The notes beneath the pieces are model-generated. The model saw only the letters and a list, made by a program, of their open reading frames with translations. It ran no database searches and was not told the origin of the DNA. A stretch of DNA of 49,072 nucleotides from Flavobacteriales bacterium (lineage in GTDB: Bacteria > Bacteroidota > Bacteroidia > Flavobacteriales > ECT2AJA-044), in NCBI GenBank assembly GCA_021296215.1, contig JAGWBA010000009.1:1-49072 (forward strand), written 5' to 3'. Position numbers and translations under genes: made by a program. Positions 37,703 to 46,426 of the stretch are shown here, in pieces. The stretch's first letter is position 1. Every line of letters starts with the position of its first letter.

Positions 37703-40574
37703 AAGTCACAGATAAGTTGAATCGGCGTCCTTGTCCAAAAAAGACACCGGCTGAGTTTGCATTAAAGTCACTAGTGATGATGCTCAACACTCTTCCGTTG
37801 TTGTTTTGAGCGTCTGAAATGTATCGTTGATCCGGTAAATTGAGTACGGATGCGCGTAAACTCAACGATTGCTCGCCGAAAGTAAAGCGGTAACCTCCGT
37901 GCAAATCGAAGATAATGTACCCCGGTACTTGCCATGAATCACGACCCGCATTTCTTCCGTTGAGCGTGAGTGGATCGAATTCGGCATAGTATCGATCGAA
38001 GTAAGTTCCGCGAAGTCTAATATACGCACCGCGAGTGGGCTCGTATTCAAGACTGAAGCCCAACTGAGTTTGAGCCGCATCACCTACGTGAACACCTCGA
38101 GCATCGAAATAAACCACGAATTCTTCACCGGTATTTGGATGGATAACGGGATTGTTGTTGTCGTCGGTTACTCTAACGCTATCGGTCGATTGCCAGGTCC
38201 AATCCCCCAAGCTGATCAACCCTTGGAAGGTCCACTTTGGTAGAAATTCATAAGCGAAATCCAATTCTATCCCCTTGTGCACGGCATCCATACCGTTGAT
38301 GTTGGTTCTGAATAATTCATCGTCAATGATCACGGACGGTGCTTTTGTAGCAGGGCGGTTGTCCCAGCGTGTGTAGTAGCTGTTCAGGTTTACTGAAAAT
38401 TGACCCGAGCGATAAGCGTAGCCTACCTCAACGGCTTTCACGATCTCATTTTCGATATTCCGGAACTTCCGGTTGTGAAAGTCGAATACATTCTCGAATC
38501 GTGGAGCACGCGATAGATAGCCCAAGTTTCCAAAGACACTCATATGCTCGTTGATGTTGTATTTGGCTCCGGTTTTAAAGGTGAAGCTCGGGATCCACAC
38601 CCATTCAGTGGTTGCAAAGCGAGCCTCCTCTGAGTTAGTGTGATAGGTTTGACAGTCATAGACCAATGTATCGCGATATCCAATGGCCTCTTGAATGGTG
38701 GTATCACTGAGAACTAAATCCTTTTTTCGGAAATAATCGACGCGCTGGTAGCCGCTCATCGAACCCGATATATTGACAAAGGCAGCCCAGAGACCCTCTT
38801 TGTACTCGAGTTGATAAAAACCACCTCCCCACCGAACCTTGGCATCGTTGTGAGACATGATGATATCACCTTCACGCTTGACCGGAGAGGCTGCATTGGC
38901 ACTTTCATTGTCTACGTAGTAGTCACCCCCGAGCAGATCGTACACTTCTCGGTAGTGCTCACCTCGGTACGATCGGAAATCGAGTCCACCGCTATGCTCG
39001 AGTTTTTCGTTTTGATTGTAGGTAAATGTACTTACCCATCCCCACCAGAAGTGGTTGTTTATGGAGCTGCGCAGAATATCGCTCGCCTTGTGCTCCGTGT
39101 CTGAATAAGTAGAGTCAATACTGAATCGTCCAAATGCATTATCGTCGTAGATTTGCTGAAAATCTATGCGGCCGAGTTCATCACGAGCCGGCGAATCGTC
39201 CGACAAACGCGTTCCACCACCATTTCCCAGTGATAAGTACAATACGTTCGACCAGTACATCTTCTTATTTACTCGCCAGAAGTCCTTAAGGCTGAATTGA
39301 GGCTTGTGGTAGTAGTTCTTTCTTTCGGTCACCGTCTCTTCTCCATTCCGAATGGTATCACCATCTACTATGTCGTAGCGGTCTAGAACTCCCCAGTGTT
39401 GGTTGTATCGGATACTCAGGTCCTGAGCATCGGTCGTATCCACGAAATTGACCAAAGCATCATTGTAACTTTCACGATCCTCGCCGATATCAGCAAGGGC
39501 TTGGTTCAAATCTTCGTCGGAAATATCTCCTTGGTTATGTGCCACCATCACATTGTACAACTCGTCGCTTCCTTCGAATAGATTTCGACCGTACTCGGCA
39601 TCATGATCGCCGATCGACACATTCCAAAACCGCTGCGCGTGCTCCTGAGGCGCGCCGAATCCGGTTAAGCTCAAATTGTGGTTGCCGAGTTGCTTATCCA
39701 CCTTGAAGTAGTAAAACCAACCTTCGGTCCACCCGTTGTCGATCCACCCATTTCCGCGCTTGTAAGATCCAGCCACCGTGAATCCCCAACCATTATCCAA
39801 ACCCCCGGAATTGTACCCGGCCGTAGTTCTTAAAAAGCCGTTGTTCCCAACTTCCTGCTTAACCTGAAAGCTCTTCTTTTGATCGATACCTTTGGTCAAT
39901 ATGTTGATGGTACCGCCAACGGACGGAATAGCGAGTTTGGAAGCTCCCAATCCTCTTTGCACCTGCATTTTTTGCGTAATGGCGTCCAATCCGAACCAGT
40001 TCGACCAGTAAACCCATCCGTTCTCCATATCATTTACCGGAACTCCGTCGATCATTACGGCTACATTGCGCTGGCTAAAACCTCGAATATTGATTCTTGC
40101 GTCACCGTCACCACCACCCAGTTGTGTGGCGTAGATCCCCGGCGTACTGTTGAGGACCATGGGCAAATCTTGTGAAGCCAATTCACGCTGAACTTGTTTT
40201 GGGGTGATATTCGAAAAAGCGACTGGCGTTTCACGGGCAATGGCCACGTCGGCCACAACTTCGACCTCGCTCAAAGTGGTTGTTTTGAGCGACACCTTGA
40301 GATCGATGGTTTTGCCGGCAACTACGGTAACCTTTCGCTCAAAGGTTTCGTAACCCACGTAACTGAACTGTAAAGTGTATGGACCTGGAGCGAGATCAAC
40401 GCTAAAGGCCCCGTCGAAGTCGGCAGCCAACCCTTTGCCTTCGGCGTATACGATATTGGCGCCCAACAGGGTTTCTCCCGTCACCGCGTCCGTGACTACT
40501 CCTTTGACCGTTCCCGTTTGCGCCCAACCGGTGAAGCTCAATCCAATGAATAAAAAAGCGATCAAATGTTTCAT
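37692..40574 (-). CDS. TonB-dependent outer-membrane receptor with carboxypeptidase-regulatory domain
   Basis: About 960 residues. The start at 40574 opens on a signal peptide (MKHLIAFLFIGLSFTGWAQ). It is followed by a CarboxypepD_reg-like domain (about 20-100; GTVKGVVTDAVTGETLLGAN), a plug domain (about 115-230; FSQRNVAVMIDGVPVNDMEN, GLGASKLAIPSVGGTINILT), and a beta-barrel ending RRFNLSVTYAF, with the terminal Phe used by BAM. No SusD partner is found next to it, so it is not a clear polysaccharide locus. The gene downstream encodes a secreted PLD-like protein, so both may act on phospholipid or nucleic acid material. The ligand is unknown. Confidence 0.92.
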   Translation of the reverse strand: MKHLIAFLFIGLSFTGWAQTGTVKGVVTDAVTGETLLGANIVYAEGKGLAADFDGAFSVDLAPGPYTLQFSYVGYETFERKVTVVAGKTIDLKVSLKTTTLSEVEVVADVAIARETPVAFSNITPKQVQRELASQDLPMVLNSTPGIYATQLGGGDGDARINIRGFSQRNVAVMIDGVPVNDMENGWVYWSNWFGLDAITQKMQVQRGLGASKLAIPSVGGTINILTKGIDQKKSFQVKQEVGNNGFLRTTAGYNSGGLDNGWGFTVAGSYKRGNGWIDNGWTEGWFYYFKVDKQLGNHNLSLTGFGAPQEHAQRFWNVSIGDHDAEYGRNLFEGSDELYNVMVAHNQGDISDEDLNQALADIGEDRESYNDALVNFVDTTDAQDLSIRYNQHWGVLDRYDIVDGDTIRNGEETVTERKNYYHKPQFSLKDFWRVNKKMYWSNVLYLSLGNGGGTRLSDDSPARDELGRIDFQQIYDDNAFGRFSIDSTYSDTEHKASDILRSSINNHFWWGWVSTFTYNQNEKLEHSGGLDFRSYRGEHYREVYDLLGGDYYVDNESANAASPVKREGDIIMSHNDAKVRWGGGFYQLEYKEGLWAAFVNISGSMSGYQRVDYFRKKDLVLSDTTIQEAIGYRDTLVYDCQTYHTNSEEARFATTEWVWIPSFTFKTGAKYNINEHMSVFGNLGYLSRAPRFENVFDFHNRKFRNIENEIVKAVEVGYAYRSGQFSVNLNSYYTRWDNRPATKAPSVIIDDELFRTNINGMDAVHKGIELDFAYEFLPKWTFQGLISLGDWTWQSTDSVRVTDDNNNPVIHPNTGEEFVVYFDARGVHVGDAAQTQLGFSLEYEPTRGAYIRLRGTYFDRYYAEFDPLTLNGRNAGRDSWQVPGYIIFDLHGGYRFTFGEQSLSLRASVLNLPDQRYISDAQNNNGRVLSIITSDFNANSAGVFFGQGRRFNLSVTYAF

Positions 40575-40583
40575 GTACCAAAG

Positions 40584-40620
40584 ACAAAAAAAGCTAGCTG
40601 GAGTCAATCCGGCTAGCTTT
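40584..40620 (-). terminator. Terminator of the lamin-tail protein gene
   Basis: A 12-bp stem formed by 40590-40601 and 40609-40620 (aaagctagctgg with ccggctagcttt, one G-T pair), loop agtcaat. On the minus strand it is followed by a run of T residues. It lies after the stop at 40641 and only 10 bp before the TonB receptor start, leaving little room for a separate promoter. Confidence 0.8.
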
Positions 40621-40640
40621 GAATTAAGAGGTAATCCTCA

Positions 40641-41570
40641 TCATTGAAGAATGAATTTCTTGGTAACCGTTTCACCGTTACTCAATCGAACCTGAACGAA
40701 ATAAACGCCTGGCTTCCCCTTCAATCCGGTGAGGGTAACGAATTTATCCGGCGAGAAAATTCGACCTGCCGCAATTTGCTGACCCACCAACGAGTAAACC
40801 TCATACGATTCCATGCGCTCAGAAGCACTCAAGGTAATTGAGGATCCGGATTTGGCCGGATTTGGATACAAGCTCAAGCCGGCTTTTTGGTATTCCGCCA
40901 AACTCACGTAATTAGGGTCACACGTGCAGCCGTGAGCACCAAGATATTCCCAAGTATCTTCGGGAAGTGAGTCGTATTCTACTGCCGGATTAAACAATGA
41001 TGGATTATTCGTAATACCGTCTTCAACATTGGCCTTACGGATCAAGGTATGGTTTCTCGTCCACCAGCGTCCGCCATTCGCATCTGTAAAGTTGGCGGCA
41101 GTATCTGTGGTCCAAGCATCACCCGGATCTTCACCTACTTTTCCGAAAATGTCGATGATGTTCGCACCTTTTTCAATGGTCAAAGCATCGTCTCCATTGA
41201 AATAGCAAGGAGCCGGGTAGTCGTTATCGAGAATATCGGCCATGGCCTGAAGTGCGGGGTCAGCGGGCGGTGAAGTTGATCCACCTCCGAGGTCCACTGT
41301 GTCGGTTTGTCCATTGACCACAACAACTACATCGTATGGCTGAATCATACCCGACAACTGCAATACGTCCGGATTCGATGTTCCCCCGTTCGAGTAGCGC
41401 TTGAGTGTATACTGGCTGAGGTTGATAGGGTTAGCGGTCGGATTATAGATCTCGACTGCTTTGCTGTTTCCGGAACCTTCTACGTATTCCGAAAAGAAAA
41501 CGTCGCTACACTGCGCCTGAACCGCAGCTACTGAAGCAACAAAAAGGAGAGAGAATAGTGCTTTCTTCAT
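40641..41570 (-). CDS. Lamin-tail-domain protein with T9SS sorting domain
   Basis: A 309-residue exported protein. Signal peptide MKKALFSLLFVASVAAVQAQ, then an LTD immunoglobulin-like domain (about 20-150) with VFFSEYVEGSGNSKAVEIYN and YFNGDDALTIEKG, and a region with cysteines (GAHGCTCDPNY). The type A T9SS tail (about 225-309) has SLYPNPAKSGSSITLSASE and VYFVQVRLSNGETVTKKFIL. LTD proteins in this phylum are surface or secreted and often accompany nucleases; the role is unknown. An -7 box and terminator delimit it as a single-gene transcription unit. Confidence 0.87.
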   Translation of the reverse strand: MKKALFSLLFVASVAAVQAQCSDVFFSEYVEGSGNSKAVEIYNPTANPINLSQYTLKRYSNGGTSNPDVLQLSGMIQPYDVVVVVNGQTDTVDLGGGSTSPPADPALQAMADILDNDYPAPCYFNGDDALTIEKGANIIDIFGKVGEDPGDAWTTDTAANFTDANGGRWWTRNHTLIRKANVEDGITNNPSLFNPAVEYDSLPEDTWEYLGAHGCTCDPNYVSLAEYQKAGLSLYPNPAKSGSSITLSASERMESYEVYSLVGQQIAAGRIFSPDKFVTLTGLKGKPGVYFVQVRLSNGETVTKKFILQ

Positions 41571-41590
41571 ATATCACAACTTTATGTGTG

Positions 41591-41598
41591 CAAAGATA
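41591..41598 (-). promoter_or_regulatory. TAnnTTTG box before the lamin-tail gene
   Basis: TATCTTTG on the minus strand, 21 bp before the ATG at 41570. The matching -33 TTG is not obvious, so the call rests on the -7 box and position. Confidence 0.5.
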
Positions 41599-41650
41599 AG
41601 ATCGCTAACCACTTATCGGTTCGCGGCTAATATTATGCTAAAGTTAAGTT

Positions 41651-42889
41651 CTAGCGCTTAATAAAACTAGTGCTCGAGGTCCCATCCTCCGAAACGATCC
41701 AATATCTTCCTGATGGTAAATGCGCGATATCCGGTCTCTTTGTGCCTTGCGGCACGATGAACTTCTCCACCATTGCGCCTCTACTGTCGACCATGAGATA
41801 TACCCCGGGGGCCGTTTCAAGCTCAATTTTATCGGCGGCAGGGTTGGGGAATAGGCTCAAAGGCTCGCGACCTTGCTCCGCGACACCTACAGTGGAGCCG
41901 TATCGGTCTTCACCCCATTGACTGTTGTCGATCTCCAATTCCACGAGGTATCCTTCTACGAGCACATTGTACATAATTTGCCCGTTGGTGGCGTCCACCG
42001 TGATCAGTCTCGTATTATATGCGGAGTCGACTGCCTGAAAAATAAAGGTCGAGGTGGCCTGATCGTACACCGAGGCGCCTGGGGTTAGTCCTATGATCCC
42101 GGGGACTGTATCGAGAATGTTAAAAGTATTCGCCGCTAAATCGTAGTCGACGAACGCGATAAAACCGTTGTTGTTGTCGCGATACAACCCGTATAGCTTG
42201 CCGGTGTTGTGATCGTATTCCCACTCGTTGAAAAAGGTTCCCGAGACATTTGGAAGAATAGGGTTCTGAAGTATCGCTCCCGTAAGCACGTCAATGACGT
42301 ACATGCGGTTCTGATTAGCGGTGTCGATCGCCTGAAAAATGATGTTCGAACTATCCGAGTTATAGGTCGAACCTCCGGCTACTACGTAGTTAATTTGAGG
42401 ATACTGATACAATTGGGTAACCAGTGCAGAAGTGGTATTCACGGCGAGCAAACGCAATCCGTACTGTGGTGGAACCGTTGTTGAATCGGTGATGTAGCCT
42501 CCGAGTCCGAAGAGTTTTTGCTGCTGCAGGTCATATTGATATTCATTTACCGTTTCGGTCAATGCAGGAGTATTGGTCGCAATACCCGACGCGACGTCTA
42601 CTTTGAATACCCGGGGAGTGTTGCCATTGCTCAAGTCTGGATCCGAAAAAATATACTCGCGGTTCGCTTGGTCAAATGTAGATGACCCCAATACCACGGC
42701 GTTTACATTGGCAATGCTGTTGATGTTCAACGGTAGTCCGGTAGTGTGATCCATGCGGGCCAAGGGAATGGTAGTTGTATTGTTCCACGGACCATTGCCG
42801 GCTCGGAAAATAGCATAAAGTTGGAGCTATTGTGCCCATCCTGCCGAAAGGCAGAGGAAAACGAAGAGGGGGGAATAAAAATGTTTCAT
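41651..42889 (-). pseudogene. T9SS protein broken by TAG right after its signal peptide
   Basis: One frame of 413 codons from the ATG at 42889. The signal peptide MKHFYSPLFVFLCLSAGWAQ is followed at once by TAG at 42827-42829 (codon 21). The frame then continues without shift: LQLYAIFRAGNGPWNN, NSIANVNAVVLGSSTFDQAN, repeated beta-propeller-like units (ASVYDQATSTFIFQAVDSAY and similar), and a T9SS tail with SLFPNPAADKIELETAPGVY and PSGRYWIVSEDGTSSTSFIK. A TTG at 42763 could start a truncated product without a signal. CAG to TAG is one possible origin; the missing residue cannot be told from sequence alone. The repeats may form a propeller, but no enzyme motif is seen. Confidence 0.78.
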
Positions 42890-42894
42890 TTACC

Positions 42895-42902
42895 TATTTT
42901 TG
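42895..42902 (+). promoter_or_regulatory. TAnnTTTG box before the glycosyltransferase gene
   Basis: TATTTTTG at 42895-42902, 17 bp before the TTG start at 42920, fits the -7 element. It lies in the divergent gap next to the broken T9SS gene. The -33 element is weak. Confidence 0.5.
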
Positions 42903-42919
42903 TGCGCTAACTCAGAATT

Positions 42920-43657
42920 TTGACGAATGCTTTAGTTACCATACCGACGTACAATGAGGCGGATAATATTCGCACCATCATTGCAGCTGTTTTTGGACTC
43001 GATAAAGGGTATCACATGCTGATCGTAGACGATGGTTCACCGGACGGAACCGGAGATATCGTCGAGGAATTGCAAGATACTTACCCCGATAAGCTACACC
43101 TAATACGCAGAACGGGTAAAAATGGTTTGGGAACGGCCTATTTGGCGGCATTTCGATGGGCTTTGGAGCGCGATTACACACATGTCTTTGAGATGGACGC
43201 CGATTTTTCACACGATCCCAAGGACCTTCCTCGCCTGCTCGAAGCGTGCACCGATAAAGGTGCAGATGTTGCTATTGGTTCGCGTTATGTAAAAGGGGTG
43301 AATGTTGTGAACTGGCCCATGAGTCGCGTATTGCTTTCTTACTTCGCATCGAAATACGTACGCTTCGTTACTGGTTTGCCCGTGGCAGATAGCACGGCCG
43401 GATTCAAATGCTACCGGCGGGAAGTCCTAGAGACGGTGAAGCTGAATAAAATTCGATTCGTAGGTTATGCTTTCCAGATCGAAATGAAGTTCACAGCATG
43501 GAAATGTGGGTTTGAGATCGCCGAAGTTCCGGTCATATTCACGGAACGTAAATTCGGAGAATCAAAAATGAGCAGTGGAATTTTCACCGAAGCTATCTTC
43601 GGTGTAATTTCGATGAAGACCGGGAGTTGGTTTAAAAAGTACCCGCAGAAAAAGTAA
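42920..43657 (+). CDS. Polyprenol-phosphate mannosyltransferase-like GT2 enzyme
   Basis: A 245-residue family 2 glycosyltransferase similar to dolichol-phosphate mannose synthase. Features: VTIPTYNEADNIRTII at the N-terminus, VDDGSPDGT (36-44), EMDADFSH (91-98, the catalytic DAD) and GADVAIGSRYVKGVNVVNWP. It lacks C-terminal membrane helices, like the soluble type. It would attach a sugar (mannose is usual) to polyprenyl phosphate as a donor for envelope or protein glycosylation. The start is a TTG at 42920; no ATG or GTG is available in frame nearby. Two bp before dihydroorotase; its protein ends KKYPQKK. Confidence 0.85.
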   Translation: MTNALVTIPTYNEADNIRTIIAAVFGLDKGYHMLIVDDGSPDGTGDIVEELQDTYPDKLHLIRRTGKNGLGTAYLAAFRWALERDYTHVFEMDADFSHDPKDLPRLLEACTDKGADVAIGSRYVKGVNVVNWPMSRVLLSYFASKYVRFVTGLPVADSTAGFKCYRREVLETVKLNKIRFVGYAFQIEMKFTAWKCGFEIAEVPVIFTERKFGESKMSSGIFTEAIFGVISMKTGSWFKKYPQKK

Positions 43658-43659
43658 CT

Positions 43660-45000
43660 ATGAAGATTCTACTCAAGAACGCCCGAATGATCAATGAAGG
43701 AGCCATTAAAGAAGGCGATTTGTTGATCAAAGGTGACCGCATAGAACGTATTGACGACAATATCTCTCCGCAGCATGGCGATGTGCGTGTCGTTGATCTC
43801 GAGGGTCGATACCTCATGCCCGGAGTGATCGACGACCAAGTGCATTTCAGGGAGCCCGGACTTACTCATAAGGGCGACATCGCATCGGAATCACGAGCTG
43901 CTGTGGCCGGGGGCATTACCTCGTACATGGAGCAGCCCAATACCAAGCCGGCGGCTTTGACCCAAGAGCTTCTCGAAGAAAAGTATCAGCGCGCCGCGCA
44001 GGTATCGCTCGCGAATTTCAGCTTTAACATGGGAGTGAGCGAGGATAATATCGACGAGGTTCTCAAGACGCACCCCAAAAGGGTCGCCGGAATCAAGGTC
44101 TTCATGGGTTCGAGCACCGGAAACATGCTTGTCGAAGATGAAAAGGTGCTCAATCGATTGTTCGCCGAAGCACCTACATTGATCATTGCGCACTGTGAAG
44201 ATGAGGCGACCATCAAGGCCAATCTCGAAAGGGCCAAGGAAACCTATGGTGAAAAGATCCCCTTTAATCAGCACTCGATAATACGCAGCGAGGAGGCGTG
44301 TTATAAATCGAGCAGCTATGCGATCAAGCTCGCTAAGAAGCACGGAACCGGATTGCACGTTTTTCACCTGAGCACGGCAAAAGAAGCAGCTCAGTTCAGC
44401 AATAGCATCCCGCTTGCCAAGAAAAAGATTACCTCGGAGGTTTGTATCCACCACTTGTGGTTTTCCGATAAAGACTACGACGAAAATGGTGCTTTCATTA
44501 AGTGGAATCCGGCCGTTAAAACGGCCACCGATCGCGAGGGCTTGTGGAAAGCACTTTTGAACGACCGTATCGATGTGGTCGCCACAGATCACGCTCCTCA
44601 TACCTTGGAGGAAAAGTCGAACTCTTATTTGCAGGCCCCTTCAGGTGGTCCTTTGGTTCAACACGCACTGGTGGCCATGTTGGAGCATCACCACAAGGGG
44701 CGCATTTCCTTGGAGAAGATCGTCGAAAAAATGTGTCATAATCCGGCCATTCTCTTCAGAATTCAAGAACGCGGATATCTGCGCGAGGGCTACAAGGCCG
44801 ATCTGTGTGTGTTCGATCTCTCGAATCCCTGGACGGTCAATCAGGAAAACATTCTGTACAAATGCGGCTGGTCTCCTTTCGAAGGAAATACTTTCCGCGC
44901 TCGCGTGATTCACACCTTTGTCAATGGACAGTGGGTATACCGCAACGGCACCATCGATGAATCGGCCCGCGGCGAGCGTCTACTTTTCGACCGTGATTGA
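43660..45000 (+). CDS. pyrC: Dihydroorotase
   Basis: A 446-residue amidohydrolase that closes the pyrimidine ring (carbamoyl-aspartate to dihydroorotate). Metal ligands: Lys 146 (GIKVFMGSS), His 178 (IIAHCEDE), His 236 (LHVFHLSTA), Asp 310 (VVATDHAPHT). The first motif reads DDQVHFREPG (58-67), with Gln 60 where most dihydroorotases have the first His of HxH. From memory this is usual in related flavobacteria, so it is probably still active. The stop overlaps the DUF4296 GTG by 8 nt. Confidence 0.92.
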   Translation: MKILLKNARMINEGAIKEGDLLIKGDRIERIDDNISPQHGDVRVVDLEGRYLMPGVIDDQVHFREPGLTHKGDIASESRAAVAGGITSYMEQPNTKPAALTQELLEEKYQRAAQVSLANFSFNMGVSEDNIDEVLKTHPKRVAGIKVFMGSSTGNMLVEDEKVLNRLFAEAPTLIIAHCEDEATIKANLERAKETYGEKIPFNQHSIIRSEEACYKSSSYAIKLAKKHGTGLHVFHLSTAKEAAQFSNSIPLAKKKITSEVCIHHLWFSDKDYDENGAFIKWNPAVKTATDREGLWKALLNDRIDVVATDHAPHTLEEKSNSYLQAPSGGPLVQHALVAMLEHHHKGRISLEKIVEKMCHNPAILFRIQERGYLREGYKADLCVFDLSNPWTVNQENILYKCGWSPFEGNTFRARVIHTFVNGQWVYRNGTIDESARGERLLFDRD

Positions 45001-45376
45001 TCTCAACGGCATAAAGTGCTTTCTCGTTAAACCGATCGCGATTGGTTTTTCAATCGCGCTTATCGCCGCCGCTTGTGCGCGCGAAAAACGTCCAAGCGAT
45101 GTCTTCGATCAAAAGCGAATGGTCGAGATCATGGTCGATGTGCACTTGGCCGAAGGTGCCGAGAAAACCGATCTGCTCACCACCGATAGCGTGCGCATCT
45201 CTGAGAAAGCCCTTTGCAAGCACGTCTTCAAAAAACACGGAATCACGGAAGAGGAGTACAACCGGTCGTTTACCTGGTACAGCGAGCACCTCGAAGAGTT
45301 TGACGAAGTATACGTCAAGGTAATCGAAAAGCTCAATCAAATGGAAGCGGCGCGGCAACAGCTGCGTAACCGTTGA
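44993..45376 (+). CDS. DUF4296 lipoprotein
   Basis: About 127 residues from the GTG at 44993, which overlaps the dihydroorotase stop by 8 nt. A hydrophobic signal with a lipobox (ALIAAAC) is followed by a helical domain: FDQKRMVEIMVDVHLAEGAE, SEKALCKHVFKKHGITEEEY, RSFTWYSEHLEEFDEVYVKV. This matches DUF4296, often next to dihydroorotase in this group; its function is unknown. The start codon is inferred, since no ATG lies close and the longer frame runs through the dihydroorotase coding sequence. Confidence 0.78.
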   Translation: MIDLNGIKCFLVKPIAIGFSIALIAAACAREKRPSDVFDQKRMVEIMVDVHLAEGAEKTDLLTTDSVRISEKALCKHVFKKHGITEEEYNRSFTWYSEHLEEFDEVYVKVIEKLNQMEAARQQLRNR

Positions 45377-45379
45377 GCG

Positions 45380-46384
45380 CTATTCTATTGGAAAATGCTT
45401 TGCCGTTTCTTGAATAGTACGGCCTAGCGGCCGGAAACGGAAGTCAAGCGCTCGCTCCAACTTTTCACTACTGTAATAGACCTTTTGCTGTGCGGTTCGC
45501 GCAGTTTCTTTGGTCACCATGGGCGAACCGCCCATGAGTCTGGACCGTAGCCATTCGGCTCGCCAAACAATGCTTCCAAGCCATTTTGGCGTATTTCGAT
45601 GAGGTGGCTTAACCCCAAGCGCTTCAGCGATCATCGTGAATACCTCGCGGTACGATCTATTCTCGGCCGATACTGCGAATCGCTCGTTCACAATATCGCT
45701 GTTAGCGAGTTGTACCAGAGCAGAGGCTACGTCTCGAACGTCTACGAAACCGTTTATTCCTTCCGAGTAAAAAGAGAATCCATTCGCGATACTCGAGAAT
45801 ACCTTTGAAGAGCCCGCTTCCCAAAATCCGGGACCAAGGATGAGGCTCGGGTTCACCATAACGGCCGGTAAGCTCTCCTGTGTGCCCTTCCAAACTTGTT
45901 GCTCGGCCGCATACTTAGAAATAGCATACTGCGAGTTGGCCGGGCCCGATTTCCAAACGTTTTTTTCATTGATGGCCGTTTCGTCATCGACTCTTCCTAA
46001 TGAGGCCACAGAGCTCACATAGGCCAATTTCTTTACACCTGCGCTCAAGGCAGTATGAACGATGTTGGCTGTTCCTTCTTCGTTGATCTTGAATAGGCGG
46101 TCGCGGTCACGAGCATCAAAACTGACCAAGGCGGCACAATGGTATACCAGCTCTACATCTTTCATAACATCTTCAAGAATGCCCAAGTCGTGCAAATTGC
46201 CCTCTATCCATTCGATCCGTTGAAACAGTTCCTCCGGTTCGTTTGAGTAGAAACCAAAAACTTCCAAAACATGATTTCGGCGTTCCTCGGATCTATATAG
46301 CGCACGGATAGGTTGGGACCGTTGAGCCAATTCAAACAATAAGTGACTACCCACCAAACCCGTACCGCCTGTGACGAAAATCAT
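45380..46384 (-). CDS. NAD-dependent epimerase/dehydratase (extended SDR)
   Basis: A 334-residue SDR. The nucleotide-binding motif TGGTGLVGSH (5-14) opens the protein, followed by YHCAALVSF, AYVSSVASLG and the catalytic Tyr-Lys pair YAISK (153-157). The C-terminal substrate-binding part includes GFVDVRDVASALVQLAN. Relatives act on nucleotide sugars or flavonoid- and steroid-like substrates; the substrate here cannot be assigned. Convergent with the DUF4296 gene (3 bp) and divergent from tyrS. Confidence 0.85.
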   Translation of the reverse strand: MIFVTGGTGLVGSHLLFELAQRSQPIRALYRSEERRNHVLEVFGFYSNEPEELFQRIEWIEGNLHDLGILEDVMKDVELVYHCAALVSFDARDRDRLFKINEEGTANIVHTALSAGVKKLAYVSSVASLGRVDDETAINEKNVWKSGPANSQYAISKYAAEQQVWKGTQESLPAVMVNPSLILGPGFWEAGSSKVFSSIANGFSFYSEGINGFVDVRDVASALVQLANSDIVNERFAVSAENRSYREVFTMIAEALGVKPPHRNTPKWLGSIVWRAEWLRSRLMGGSPMVTKETARTAQQKVYYSSEKLERALDFRFRPLGRTIQETAKHFPIE

Positions 46385-46399
46385 GCGACTAAATTACAT

Positions 46400-46407
46400 T
46401 AAATTTG
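46400..46407 (+). promoter_or_regulatory. TAnnTTTG box of tyrS
   Basis: TAAATTTG at 46400-46407, 19 bp before the ATG at 46427, fits the Bacteroidota -7 element. It lies in the divergent gap between the epimerase and tyrS genes. No clear -33 TTG is present. Confidence 0.5.
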
Positions 46408-46426
46408 CGCACTAAATAGTCCGGAA

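Noticed and set aside
1719-42889. A changed genetic code in which TGA or TAG is read as an amino acid throughout
   Set aside because: Intact genes end properly with these codons: infB with TAG; ruvB, queG and pyrC with TGA, followed by neighbours or non-coding sequence.
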